The notes: generated by a model not told the origin, from the letters alone. A stretch of DNA of 64,000 bases from CALFVT01 sp039989855 (GCA_039989855.1 JBDXGZ010000026.1:62001-126000); one strand, 5' to 3'. Numbered from the stretch's first letter, positions 1 through 8,993 are shown. Program-made: numbers and translations.

Positions 1-54
1 CAGGTAATTTAATATATATTTTGGAGAAAAAGTTTAAAGTAAACTTTAAAAAAT

Positions 55-687
55 TTATGAATTATTTTGAGGGATTAGTATATTCGGTCTTAGTTTATCT
101 GTAGCTGAATTGTCATTAAAGTTCCTACCTAATCTTTCATCTTCTAATTCAGGAAGAAACTCAGGGTAAAATAACTCACATAGTATCCAAATATATTTTT
201 TTACGCCAAGTCTAGTGTTGATAGGAATTCTGCAATTTCCTGAATTCAGATGTAAGTGAGAGGCTGGGTGGTTGGGGGCCTTTTCTTCTGGGTCGTATTC
301 AAACCGTAAGCAAGTTTTTCGTGGTTCTAGTATTGGGTTTCCTCCAAAATCAAACTCATGGAAAGGATTGTCTAAGTTTTGCTCAGCTAGGCCAGGAATA
401 AATACAAAACGATGCCAAATAATAGTTCTGCTTTTAATACGGTACTTTAACTGAAGTAATGAACCGTCAAATAATAATGCTGAATACTGGGATGAATTTA
501 CAATATCTATGTAATGCTGTATTGAACCTTCGTGCGCTAAATTAAAATCAGCAGTTTGAGATGTATCTCCGACTTCAATTTCAATCTTGTTGCCTTGCAG
601 CTTCTTATCTGTAATGGCATTGAATGATACAACCAACCCAATATCTATTAATTTTGCTAAATATAGGTTTAGTGCGTTAACTTTCAT
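55..687 (-). CDS. DUF2290-like protein, partner of the upstream helicase
   Basis: This 210-residue soluble protein has no recognised catalytic motif. The central stretch with a hydrophobic IIWHRFVFIP run, then HPASHLHL and CRIPINT, followed by an aromatic helix ending in LFYPEF, resembles what I remember of the DUF2290 family; that is recall, not a search. Its ATG overlaps the stop codon of the upstream helicase gene by one base (TAATG), so the two are almost certainly translationally coupled and act together. Base composition is AT-rich, unlike the housekeeping genes to the right. No signal peptide or membrane segment is visible. A role as specificity or accessory subunit of a nuclease-helicase defence cassette is inferred from context only. 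Confidence 0.75.
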   Translation of the reverse strand: MKVNALNLYLAKLIDIGLVVSFNAITDKKLQGNKIEIEVGDTSQTADFNLAHEGSIQHYIDIVNSSQYSALLFDGSLLQLKYRIKSRTIIWHRFVFIPGLAEQNLDNPFHEFDFGGNPILEPRKTCLRFEYDPEEKAPNHPASHLHLNSGNCRIPINTRLGVKKYIWILCELFYPEFLPELEDERLGRNFNDNSATDKLRPNILIPQNNS

Positions 688-2810
688 TATTCAATTTTCT
701 GAGCGAGGGCTTTTAAGGCCTCAACAATACTAGGTGATAGGTCATCTTTATTCAATCTACCTGCTTCAAAAAGGGGTAATAGTTCCGATAATTTTTCGAG
801 GTCAGCAATTTGCGAAAGTGTTTCAGTTTCATCGACTTCTTTATAACGTGTTCTCAATAAAGAAAGTTCTCTAGTATTTGGGTATTTGAATGAAAGTGCA
901 AACTCATTCTGTCGTATTTTTAAAAACTCGCCTTTCAATGCTTTCATTGCTGAGCCAGCGCCACTAACTCTAACCCATGCTCTAGAACGTGTCATTGATG
1001 TAAAAAGTATGTTCCTTAACGTTCCGATATTGAGACCCGCATAACAATGCCCAGCTCCAACAACATATACCATTGGTGCTTCATTTCCTTTCGCTCTATA
1101 TACATGAGTGATTGCTATTGATGATGCTGAAAATATTTCATTTGCTGTTCCAGTAACACCTACTAAATGAGATCTAATTTTATTTTTTTGAAGGGCTTTC
1201 ATGAGCAATGGTGCCATTGATTTAGTTCTCATTGCGTCACACATAATTACCAAAATGTCGTCATGATCAAGTTCGTCTTCTTTGAGGTTTTTAGCTATTG
1301 ATTTAGCAACCCAATCAAATTCCTTTTCAACTGTATCAAATTCATTAAAATTTACAGCATCGTCAGGTTGGATTAATTCGGAAAAATAAGTGGGGGTGGC
1401 GTCTGGCGCCCTTTCAAGCGTTACGTTGCGTCCTTTGTGAAGTTCTCCATTTGTGACATGGTATCCAATCTTACTCCAGGTATTGGGAGTTTCAAACATT
1501 TGTATTAAACCATTTGTTCTATCAGTTCCAAAACCCAGCCCATGAGCTGCCGTTAAATTCCAGTGTGTGTTTCGATAACAAACAGGTAGGGTGATATCTT
1601 GCTTAGGCATGCCCTTTTTGTTACTTAGAGTGACTCTAGTTTTACCCTTATGATCCGAACCAAAAAGTTCGGCTGGGGAACGCATTTCTAATTCATTTAA
1701 TGTTTGAAGCTCATCGTATGCATAGATTATTCTGTGCGGGGGCTTAGTAAACATGTACAAAAGTTCAAAAAACCTTGCGGGTAAGTCTTGAGCTTCATCA
1801 ACTAGTACTGCGTCATATATTTTAGGGACATCAATGTTATTGTTGATAATATGTTTATATAGTTCCTCAATGATACCTTGGAACTCTTTGCCGAAGCCAA
1901 ATCTTTTAGCGTACCCAAAATTTCTTATTGGAGCGCTTACGCTCGCAGCCATTTCAGAGTACAAACCCATTGAGCCTGAGCTACCCCAGGCATGCATGAC
2001 TTTAAGTCGCTCCCAATCGGGCTCATCTTGTGCAAAGTCGATTGAGAACCTTCGCACTAGTCCTTTGAGATGTTGGTAGAGCGATCGGGTGTAAAAGGAT
2101 ATGGCAATTTTCCAGTCAGGGTTTTTCAAATGTAGGATTGAGGCTTTCATAGCTAGAACGATAGTTTTTCCGCTGCCTGCTAAGCCTCTTATCCTTTGCG
2201 GTCCATTAGGAAATTCAATGGCGGCATGCTTTTGCGAAGAGTCTAAAGTTGCAATTTCTTGCTCAATTTTTTTAAGGATTCTTCCTTTCGAGTTTTCTTT
2301 TGAAATTTCCGATCTACTTTTCTTGGGACGCAGCGCTGTGGTACGTTCAATGATTGAATTTATTACTTTATAATTATAACTTGATATTTCTGTTAGGTTT
2401 TGAAGAAAAGTAAGTACGTTACTAGGTTGTCTTACGTATGTGTCATGTGCGTCGATATTTCGATCTCGTGAGATAGTGCAGATCGTTATGGGTACGGCGA
2501 GTTTTCTACGATTTATGAGACGCGCATCTTGGGTAAGTTTTGATGAAATTGCAGCGTAAATTCTATCTTGGTGGTCCAATACTTGCTCAGGAATGTCATC
2601 AGCTATTACCTTAGGGCCTTTCTTTAAATCAAATGCAACAATTCCAGTTGATTGGGAAATTAAGAGGCCGTCAATTTCAACGCTACCGTCGGCTGAGGTG
2701 AGAATTGGATATCCAACATAAAAAGTACCTTCCATTTCATGATCAGAAAGCCTTCTTACCAAATCCTTACTGTTATCTGTAAGCGGAATGGCGCCATAAA
2801 CGATATCCAT
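687..2810 (-). CDS. NERD nuclease-UvrD/SF1 helicase fusion protein
   Basis: Predicted ATP-dependent DNA helicase with an N-terminal nuclease-like domain. Counting from an in-frame GTG at 2822, the N-terminal 110 residues look like a NERD domain: Asp51 in EIDGLL, then Asp65 and Lys67 in AFDLKKG, matching a D-(D/E)xK core with Asp in place of the usual Glu. Walker A (GLAGSGKT, residues 213-220), Walker B (VDEAQD, 341-346) and helicase motifs V/VI (HVYRAKGNEAP near 573 and TSMTRSRAW near 608) identify superfamily 1. I prefer the ATG at 2810 (707 residues) because the upstream start is GTG without a better ribosome site. The gene is AT-rich and lies just beyond the 3' end of tRNA-Arg, with the DUF2290-like gene overlapping downstream. 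An anti-phage function is inferred, not shown. Confidence 0.85.
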   Translation of the reverse strand: MDIVYGAIPLTDNSKDLVRRLSDHEMEGTFYVGYPILTSADGSVEIDGLLISQSTGIVAFDLKKGPKVIADDIPEQVLDHQDRIYAAISSKLTQDARLINRRKLAVPITICTISRDRNIDAHDTYVRQPSNVLTFLQNLTEISSYNYKVINSIIERTTALRPKKSRSEISKENSKGRILKKIEQEIATLDSSQKHAAIEFPNGPQRIRGLAGSGKTIVLAMKASILHLKNPDWKIAISFYTRSLYQHLKGLVRRFSIDFAQDEPDWERLKVMHAWGSSGSMGLYSEMAASVSAPIRNFGYAKRFGFGKEFQGIIEELYKHIINNNIDVPKIYDAVLVDEAQDLPARFFELLYMFTKPPHRIIYAYDELQTLNELEMRSPAELFGSDHKGKTRVTLSNKKGMPKQDITLPVCYRNTHWNLTAAHGLGFGTDRTNGLIQMFETPNTWSKIGYHVTNGELHKGRNVTLERAPDATPTYFSELIQPDDAVNFNEFDTVEKEFDWVAKSIAKNLKEDELDHDDILVIMCDAMRTKSMAPLLMKALQKNKIRSHLVGVTGTANEIFSASSIAITHVYRAKGNEAPMVYVVGAGHCYAGLNIGTLRNILFTSMTRSRAWVRVSGAGSAMKALKGEFLKIRQNEFALSFKYPNTRELSLLRTRYKEVDETETLSQIADLEKLSELLPLFEAGRLNKDDLSPSIVEALKALAQKIE

Positions 2811-2991
2811 GATTGTTCTCACAATTAATATAGTTACACAATTGTTAATGGCCGGTAGATATCTAGTCCACTAAATTTGTTTGTTTTATATGAAATTATT
2901 GTAGCTTAAATTTCGGCTAGGCACAATTATAGGCGCTGGATATTAAGCTTTAAAAAAAACTGTTTTATATCAATATTTTAGTGAAAAATAA

Positions 2992-3068
2992 TGGCGCACC
3001 GGGGAGGATTCGAACCCCCGACCCCTTGATTCGTAGTCAAGTACTCTATCCAGCTGAGCTACCGGTGC
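2992..3068 (-). tRNA. tRNA-Arg (anticodon ACG)
   Basis: Read on the minus strand, the 77-base gene folds as a cloverleaf: acceptor arms GCACCGG and CCGGTGC, D-arm with AGCTGGATA, anticodon stem CTTGA/TCAAG around loop CTACGAA, T-arm with GGTTCGAAT, and an encoded 3' CCA. The anticodon ACG (read as ICG) decodes CGU/CGC/CGA. Its 3' end faces the AT-rich helicase cassette, the side at which tRNA-targeting integrases insert. Confidence 0.97.
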
Positions 3069-3182
3069 GGGTTTGCTTGCGGGAAGCCCGCCTGCAAGAG
3101 CCGCCTTAAACCCTATTCGCGGCGCGCTTGCAAGCACTTTTTATGGTTAATTCACCTCTTATTGCAGGGACCCATTGTCATA

Positions 3183-3659
3183 TTAAAGAGGCTTCGCATA
3201 ATAGCGCACGGCGACGTTATAATCAGGATAATCAGCCTCCCCGATAGGCTCAAACCCCATCTTGAGGTGGAAGGCGTGAGAAGCGGGATTGTTCGGGCGT
3301 GTATTCACTTCACAACATAGCCATTTATAACCTTGCGCCTGTGCAAATTTGGCGACGTCCTCATATAATTTATGGCCGAGCCTCTGTCCTTGTGCCGTGT
3401 GGTCGATGATCACACGGTCTATATAGAAAAAAGCGGAGAGATACCCCCGAAGCCACGTTAGATTTTTATGATCTGGATAATTCACATCATGTGCGTAGCC
3501 CAACAGAATGCCCGCGCCCTCATTGATCTGTCGCTGATAGGCGGCCCGTTGTAAAATATAATCGAGCTTGTCCGTATCCAACGGAGACAGCCAATGGACA
3601 AAGTCTGCGTTCATCCGCAGTAAATCTGCATGGTGACGCGGCTCTATGGGGCCAATCAT
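3183..3659 (-). CDS. GNAT family N-acetyltransferase
   Basis: A 158-residue single-domain acetyltransferase of the GNAT fold. The acetyl-CoA-binding motif A is visible as a hydrophobic strand YIDRVIID followed by a Q/RxxGxG/A-like loop (QGQRLGHKL) and a helix. A later motif-B-like segment (CEVNTRPNNPASHAFHLKMGF) carries the usual Asn and the terminal KMGF. Length is normal for the family. The substrate cannot be told from sequence. It stands alone, with a tRNA downstream and a repeat-rich non-coding region upstream. Confidence 0.85.
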   Translation of the reverse strand: MIGPIEPRHHADLLRMNADFVHWLSPLDTDKLDYILQRAAYQRQINEGAGILLGYAHDVNYPDHKNLTWLRGYLSAFFYIDRVIIDHTAQGQRLGHKLYEDVAKFAQAQGYKWLCCEVNTRPNNPASHAFHLKMGFEPIGEADYPDYNVAVRYYAKPL

Positions 3660-4070
3660 AGACTATAGCTCGGGCTATGGCTGACGTTCACAGCCAGATA
3701 TTTAATAATTATTTTCATATCTGTCTTTAATCGGCTGGGTTGAAATAACCAATATATTTTGTGTGAAGGATAGGTGAGCGGATTATAATAAGCCACACGA
3801 AAATTTCCCACACCTCTCGGAGCGAGTTAAAGGACAGTCTGCGAAGGTCTCCATTACGATGGCTACCAATTTGCTAAAGTGTTTTACGCAATGGATATCA
3901 GACGCACTTTGAGCCTGACCTTCCCGCAAGGCGGAAAGTCCTTCGCAACGGTTAGCTTTTTCACAGCCCCCGGACAGTGATTAGGTCTAGACCATCTCGG
4001 CGTGAACCTACTTACCCAACTAAATGAGCAAGAACAGGGGGTGCGGCGGGACGCAAAGGGAGTTACCTGA

Positions 4071-4123
4071 CCGCAGATTTGCATCTGCGGCGCTACGCTG
4101 AAATCGATACACTTTATCGATTT
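4071..4123. repeat. two adjacent perfect hairpins
   Basis: Positions 4071-4090 form CCGCAGAT/ATCTGCGG with a TTGC loop, and positions 4101-4123 form AAATCGATA/TATCGATTT with a CACTT loop. Neither is followed by a T-run and no gene ends nearby, so a REP-type element is more likely than a terminator. Confidence 0.6.
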
Positions 4124-4359
4124 TCCACGCTCCGCGCTATCCACACTAACCGTCCAATCATAGTGGGGATAACGCGTCCGCACCGTCCGTATGATCGGAA
4201 CGAGATTAGAATAGGGGAGGAATTGGGCGCGGGGATATATCTAAGGTGTTTTATTTCCTAGTCGTCATTACCTCCCTTGTGGAGGTAATCCATTGGGTGT
4301 CGAAACTTAGGTATGGATTACCGCCGCAATAGCCTGCCCCTGTGAAAACAGAGGGCGGT

Positions 4360-4658
4360 AATGACAATATAGGGGTGCGTCACCCACGGGCTATTTTGGT
4401 TTCCTGACCCGAGGGTCTATACTAAGACGTATGATGGATTATCGGGTCAAGCCCGATAATGACGAGTGAGAAAAGCAAAGCAAGGGCGGAAATGACACCG
4501 AACTCATTTGTCATTCCGGCGCGATGATAATCAGAACCCGGAAGATCGACCTCCCGCATGTCGCCTTCGCTCCTGCGGAATAACAATATAAGGGTGGCGT
4601 CACCCACAGGCCATTTGGGGGGCCTGACCCCAGGGTCCATCATGCGTCTTGGGATGGA
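4360..4658. repeat. diverged intergenic direct repeat, two copies
   Basis: Copy one (about 4360-4440) and copy two (about 4579-4658) share, in order, AAYATA..GGGTG.CGTCACCCAC, a CCTGACCC.AGGGTC element and a final GATGGAT. Each copy is flanked by a TGTGAAAACAGAGGG segment (near 4340 and 4682). Between them, 4433-4460 contains a hairpin around ATCGGGTCAAGCCCGAT, of a type common between proteobacterial genes. This looks like a small dispersed repeat family. Confidence 0.6.
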
Positions 4659-4729
4659 TGGCCAACACAAGAGTCTGCTCTTGTGAAAACAGAGGGGCAC
4701 GGGATGGGTAACCATCTTCCATCTTCATG

Positions 4730-4801
4730 CTGAGCCTGTCGAAGTATGACGACCTAATACAACCAAGTTCCAAGCCGTTAGACACCCTTCGACAGGCTCA
4801 G
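4730..4801. repeat. 15-bp inverted repeat with 42-bp spacer
   Basis: The left arm CTGAGCCTGTCGAAG (4730-4744) is the exact reverse complement of the right arm at 4787-4801. This CTTCGACAGGCTCAG sequence is a well-known intergenic palindrome arm in many proteobacterial genomes. No gene lies between the arms. Confidence 0.75.
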
Positions 4802-5209
4802 GATGAGGGGAGGTCTGACAACTAAAGGAAAGTTAGTATGTGAGGCGGCCCCGCCCTTAGATGTGCTCGGTCTAGGGGAACCCTGTGAGCCAGATTTTCG
4901 AGTCTTGCGACCGCCAATAAGTTCGGAGCTGGTTTGCGGTAGCAAAATATTCAATCCAGTGGATTGAATATAGGTGGAGAAGACCACGGCAGTGGTGTCA
5001 TCATCCTGCGCCATGCGGACAACATAGCAGATTTTGGCTCAAGAGTCCCGATTGGAAAGAGGTAGTAAAATAGAGGATTCTACAGGGTTGCGGGATAGTG
5101 TCACCACAAGAGGCGAGGAGCGTAGCGACCGGGACACATAAATGACCCAAGGTGATGTAAAAGTGGTGTCACTTTGGTCCAGTAAATAAGTCGCAAAAAC
5201 AGAGCTTTA

Positions 5210-5240
5210 GCGTCGAAGTGGGCCATAAAGGCCGCTTCGC
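5210..5240 (-). terminator. hairpin downstream of the RHS-tip operon
   Basis: GCG.CGAAG.GG.CC pairs with GGCCGCTTCGC around an ATAAA loop. It lies about 90 bases after the stop of the minus-strand gene that ends at 5332, and the minus strand continues through an imperfect T-rich stretch about 15 bases later. A weak terminator for that operon is plausible; the T-run is not ideally placed. Confidence 0.4.
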
Positions 5241-5331
5241 TTTATCTTGCTCTACACACTTTATGACCCTTTTTCCGTCCTGCTTCCTCATTTTTTATCA
5301 GATAAAACCAACTCTCTCTCACTCGTTAAAG

Positions 5332-5703
5332 CTACCTGCACTCTTTCACTGCCGTCGTTTCATAAATAATTTTGCTATCATCAATATATTCAATCAAATG
5401 GCAACGCGGGTCGTTTGTTGTAAAATAACCGATTTTCTGACTTGAAGTTTCACCGTCACAATTAGTTATAGTGAAGCCCCCATCACCCTTAACTCTAAAT
5501 TCTATTTTCTTATTCTGACTGGATAGAAACGTCTCGCGTTCAAAGTAATTTGATTGAACGCAGACGGACTTCTCCGATTGGTTAGTAAGTAGCATGTAAT
5601 GTGTCTGCAAGTGTTTATCTGTCATAAAATACAAAGCTAAAACACACAGGGCAATCGCGGCAGTCACTGCAAAAGTTCGTTTCATCGGAGCGCTCATTTT
5701 CAT
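5332..5703 (-). CDS. small membrane-anchored protein, candidate immunity protein
   Basis: A 123-residue protein with one N-terminal hydrophobic segment (TFAVTAAIALCVLALYFM, residues about 10-27) and a remaining domain with four cysteines that is probably periplasmic. I do not recognise a family. Its start overlaps the stop of the RHS-tip gene by four bases (ATGA), the arrangement typical of polymorphic toxin/immunity pairs. A second ATG two codons downstream, or a third before KRTFAV, may be the real start. The call as immunity protein rests on position alone. The membrane anchor would fit neutralising a toxin in the periplasm or at the inner membrane. Confidence 0.7.
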   Translation of the reverse strand: MKMSAPMKRTFAVTAAIALCVLALYFMTDKHLQTHYMLLTNQSEKSVCVQSNYFERETFLSSQNKKIEFRVKGDGGFTITNCDGETSSQKIGYFTTNDPRCHLIEYIDDSKIIYETTAVKECR

Positions 5704-6866
5704 GGGCCTATAGCAGGTGTCGTATTCTGCATAAAGCCATTATTTACCGCAAAATTGATCATAACATTTACATTTGCATTTTTGTTTTTTTGCATTAATA
5801 CGCTACCATTATAGTTGTTTATTAAATCTTGAGCGCGGGCACCTGCCGTATTAGTCACCGACCTTTCGTGAGCGTCACCAAAAGCCTTTGCGACCTTAGG
5901 GCCTGTTCTTTTAGTGAGCTCAGCACTTGCCACGCCATGACGCATTGCGTCACCCGGGCCACCATTCAGGAACTTTCGTCTTAACGTCAATGGATTATCA
6001 TTACTGACTTCAGCAAAAAAGTCTTCAGAAGCTGCATTTCCAATATCTTTCGCTTCAATCGCATCATTAATGCTACCAGGGTGCATAAGTGCATTAGCTC
6101 TCTCGCCAGGCCCTCGTTCGTTAAAGCCAACGTCCTTAAACAATTGTTTCTGGGAAAAAGTTTTTTGCGGGGTTATCAGACCATCAACGTTGAAGGGCAA
6201 AGGTGGTGGTGTTGGATGATCAGGGTCATCATTTCCAAACACTTGCTGACCGTCTGGATCTATATTATTTATAGGGTTATTAAACGTATAAGCATAACGA
6301 TTAAAATACCCCGTATCCCCCGTATCCACAAACCCAACAGGATCCACACTCAAGAACCTCCCCATCACAGGATCATAGTATCGCGCTTGCATGTAGTTCA
6401 GGCCTGTGGCTTTGTCTTTGATGTGGCCTGTGAAGCCAGCTTGGTCGTCTTTGACATTGGTATTGCCATATTCCATCCCGAAGGGGGAGTAATAGGCTTG
6501 TTCGTCAGGGCTACCCGACACATTCGTCAGGCTGCGTGGACTGCCGAGGAGGTCAGCATGTTCATAAAGCACGCCGCCTGTGCCTGTGACCCGCGCGACG
6601 GCCATGCCGCCGGCTTTGACATAGTCGGTCTGTTTATTATCTGTGTCCTCATCCACATGCACGAGCGCCCCTGCGGCGTTGTAGACGCGACCGCAGTGAG
6701 CGCCGAAAGATGGGCCGTGAATAAATCGGTTTGGGGAACCGATTTTAGGCCCAGATTTCGGGTGTAACGGGATTACATTATCACCTCTAACTTTATGGGG
6801 CGCATTATCATTGGCCGCGCAAAACTCTTCATCATCATAAAGCGGATATGCGACGGCGGCGGACAT
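5700..6866 (-). CDS. orphan RHS-core tip with C-terminal toxin-like domain
   Basis: A 388-residue remnant of a much larger RHS/YD-repeat protein. Residues 60-145 resemble the last YD repeats (LLGSPRSLTN). Residues 146-176 carry the RHS core signature (TGLNYMQARYYDPVMGRF), ending in the pre-toxin boundary NNPINNIDPDG (196-206). The unique C-terminus (207-388) contains DAMRHG (306-311), DAHE (331-334) and a DLINNYNG segment (347-354). This spaced RH/HE/NN pattern resembles a toxin-tip domain I recall as DUF6973, a tentative assignment. Full RHS toxins have over a thousand residues; here the rest of the barrel and any secretion signal are absent, and no upstream RHS sequence is present. It may be an orphan tip cassette awaiting recombination with a full-length RHS gene, or a decayed remnant. 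Confidence 0.8.
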   Translation of the reverse strand: MSAAVAYPLYDDEEFCAANDNAPHKVRGDNVIPLHPKSGPKIGSPNRFIHGPSFGAHCGRVYNAAGALVHVDEDTDNKQTDYVKAGGMAVARVTGTGGVLYEHADLLGSPRSLTNVSGSPDEQAYYSPFGMEYGNTNVKDDQAGFTGHIKDKATGLNYMQARYYDPVMGRFLSVDPVGFVDTGDTGYFNRYAYTFNNPINNIDPDGQQVFGNDDPDHPTPPPLPFNVDGLITPQKTFSQKQLFKDVGFNERGPGERANALMHPGSINDAIEAKDIGNAASEDFFAEVSNDNPLTLRRKFLNGGPGDAMRHGVASAELTKRTGPKVAKAFGDAHERSVTNTAGARAQDLINNYNGSVLMQKNKNANVNVMINFAVNNGFMQNTTPAIGP

Positions 6867-6933
6867 AGACCTATGATAGTGTGTTTGGCACGAATGTACA
6901 GGCGTACTGGACTGTTAGGGCCTCACGGGGGAA

Positions 6934-7569
6934 CTACAATCCCGTTAACAGCCCGCCTTTAATGCCGTCAATGACGAACTGAACCGCGAGGGTGGCGAGG
7001 AGGACGCCGAGGACGCGGGTGAGGACTTCGGTGAAGCTTTCCCCCAATAGTTTCATCAAGGGGCCAGAGATGAGGAACGCCAAAAGCGTGATCAGGAGCG
7101 TGACGCCGAGGGCCGCAAGGATGGCAAATTCTTGGCTTTGGCTTTGGGCTTCGGACATGAAAATCAACAGAGAGCCCATTGTTCCAGGACCCGCAATCAT
7201 GGGAATGCCCATGGGGAAAACGGAAATATCTTCGGGGTCGTCGAGCTCTTCAAGCACGTCTTCGGCGCGGTCTTTGCGTTTTTCTGTGCGCTTTTCAAAC
7301 ACCATATTCAGCCCAATAATAAACAGCATAATGCCGCCTGCGATACGCAGAGCATCAAGGCTAATACCGAGTTTAGCGAAGAGAAATTCGCCCACATAAG
7401 CAAAGCCGAACAGGATAATTGCCGCAATAAAGACTGACTTTACGGCCATAGTGTTTTGATGTTTGCGCGACGTGCCTTTGGTCAGGGTCGCGAAAATCGG
7501 CGCGCAACCGGGCGGGTCGATGATCACAAATAAGACAGCTAAGGCTGATAAAAATAGCTCTATATCCAT
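6934..7569 (-). CDS. MarC family integral membrane protein
   Basis: A 211-residue polytopic inner-membrane protein of the MarC/YchE type, function unknown despite the historical link to antibiotic resistance. About six hydrophobic helices are visible. The family hallmark DPPGCAPIFATLTKG follows the first helix, and FPMGIPMIAGPGTMGSL marks the second half-repeat. The open frame extends to 7677, but the family starts at MDIELFLSAL and an AGGA ribosome site precedes the ATG at 7569, so I use that start. The loop between helices three and four is strongly charged (KRTEKRKDRAEDV), as is usual. Confidence 0.9.
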   Translation of the reverse strand: MDIELFLSALAVLFVIIDPPGCAPIFATLTKGTSRKHQNTMAVKSVFIAAIILFGFAYVGEFLFAKLGISLDALRIAGGIMLFIIGLNMVFEKRTEKRKDRAEDVLEELDDPEDISVFPMGIPMIAGPGTMGSLLIFMSEAQSQSQEFAILAALGVTLLITLLAFLISGPLMKLLGESFTEVLTRVLGVLLATLAVQFVIDGIKGGLLTGL

Positions 7570-7722
7570 AAATATATCCTCTAAACGCCCTTTAACGCGC
7601 AGGAACCACGAGGGCAAGTTTGATGTGATAAATAAAGTAGGGGGGACGTATGCCAGACCATTGGGATTATCAGTCAATCGTCATAAAGGTTGGCAGTTAT
7701 AACCAACGATGAATGTTCTTAT

Positions 7723-8880
7723 TTAAGGCACAGACTTCCCGCGCAATATACGCCACGCGCGCCGCATGTTTCTCTTGATGAAATGATAAGGGGAGCTAGC
7801 GATTTTACCGAGGCGGCGGATGCGCAGCCAGCGCTTGCGAGAGACGGGCTCATACTCAGGCGTTAGGTAAGCAAAGAATTTTTCGGTCACAGCGAGCCAG
7901 CTAAATTTTTGTGCGTGGACGGCTGCGGCCTCACGTGAACATTCCAGCGCGCCGAGGCAGGCGGTTTTAAGGTCTTCATCCAAAACGCCCCCGCCGCTGC
8001 CAGGAACAATGTCAATCGGGCCTGTCACGGGGTAAGCCGCCACGGGCGTTCCCGTTGCCATGGCTTCGATAATCACAAGGCCGAAGGTATCGGTTTTACT
8101 TGGGAAGACAAAGACGTCCGCATCGGCAAAATATCGTGCGAGGTCTTCGCCAAATTTAGAGCCCATAAAATATGCTTCGGGATATTTTTTTTTCAGTTGC
8201 TCTTCTTGGGGGCCGCCGCCGACCACGACCTTCGATCCTGGAAGGTCAAGTGCGAGGAAGCTTTCGATATTTTTCTCAACCGCTATTCGCCCGACATTGA
8301 CAAAGATCGGCCGAGGTATGTCTTTATAGGTGTCTTCATAGTCATTATCAGGCGCGGCGCGGCGGCTGGGGTTGAAAATATCGAGATCTACACCGCGCGC
8401 CCACGGGGCGAGGTTTTTAAATCCTCTGGCGTCTAAAAATTCGACCATCGATGGTGTGGTTACCATCACTCGCCCGCCGCTATTATGGAACGTCCGCACA
8501 AATTTATATGGCCAACTTAGAGGAATAAAAGGAAAGCGGGCTTTGATATATTCAGGAAACTTGGTGTGGTAACTGGTAGTAAAAGGCATTCCCCACTTAA
8601 GGCACATGGCGCGCGCGGCCTGCCCGAGGGGGCCTTCAGTGGCAATATGGATAGCTTCAGGAGCAAAACGGATGATACGGCGTTCCACATCGGCTTTGGC
8701 AAAGGGAGCCAAGCGAATGTCAGGGTAAGTCGGCAGGGGCATGGTCCAATAACCATCAGACGGCGTGATGGCCTCAACTTCATGGCCCATCTTGCGCAAA
8801 TTCTTCATAGTTTGGCTTAGGGTACGGACCACGCCGTTTATTTGTGGCTCCCACGCATCTGTCACCAATAGAATTTTCAT
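7723..8880 (-). CDS. GT4-type glycosyltransferase
   Basis: A 385-residue retaining glycosyltransferase with the GT-B fold. The N-terminal half begins MKILLVTDAWEPQINGVVRT, a glycine-containing loop typical of mannosyl/glucosyl transferases acting on lipids. The C-terminal half has the nucleotide-sugar site: VGGGPQEEQL and then the EX7E-type motif SKTDTFGLVIIEAMATGTP. It most resembles the MgtA/PimB-like alpha-mannosyltransferases or glycolipid transferases of alphaproteobacteria. The C-terminal tail is basic (RRLGKIASSPYHFIKRNMRR), which could bind membrane. The acceptor is not known. It stands alone between the MarC gene and the broken desaturase. Confidence 0.88.
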   Translation of the reverse strand: MKILLVTDAWEPQINGVVRTLSQTMKNLRKMGHEVEAITPSDGYWTMPLPTYPDIRLAPFAKADVERRIIRFAPEAIHIATEGPLGQAARAMCLKWGMPFTTSYHTKFPEYIKARFPFIPLSWPYKFVRTFHNSGGRVMVTTPSMVEFLDARGFKNLAPWARGVDLDIFNPSRRAAPDNDYEDTYKDIPRPIFVNVGRIAVEKNIESFLALDLPGSKVVVGGGPQEEQLKKKYPEAYFMGSKFGEDLARYFADADVFVFPSKTDTFGLVIIEAMATGTPVAAYPVTGPIDIVPGSGGGVLDEDLKTACLGALECSREAAAVHAQKFSWLAVTEKFFAYLTPEYEPVSRKRWLRIRRLGKIASSPYHFIKRNMRRAWRILRGKSVP

Positions 8881-8993
8881 GCAGCTGACCTTTGTTGATA
8901 CGCCGTATTTTTCGTTCCTTGCCCTATGGCATGGTTAAGCGGCTTTGGCGACTCTTTGAGGGTTCAAATTTAGGTGTAGCGGTATTTTCAGAA

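Larger units (their letters stand above)
3660..5331. other. 1.7-kb gene-free, repeat-rich region
   Basis: No reading frame here has a credible protein: the open frames are short, overlap on both strands, are rich in Arg, Cys and Ser, and lie over inverted repeats. The stretch instead holds hairpins (4071-4123), diverged direct repeats (4360-4658), a 15-bp inverted repeat (4730-4801) and a hairpin next to the toxin/immunity pair (5210-5240). I see no transposase remnant. Confidence 0.7.

Noticed and set aside
3884..4183. 99-residue minus-strand frame in the repeat region
   Set aside because: It runs through two perfect hairpins and is Cys/Arg/Pro-rich without any motif; unlikely to be a protein.
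4422..5014. three overlapping short minus-strand frames
   Set aside because: They lie over intergenic repeats and share no codon bias or ribosome site.
6081..6767. 228-residue plus-strand frame
   Set aside because: Antisense to the RHS-core gene, whose signature is clear; the translation has no family pattern.
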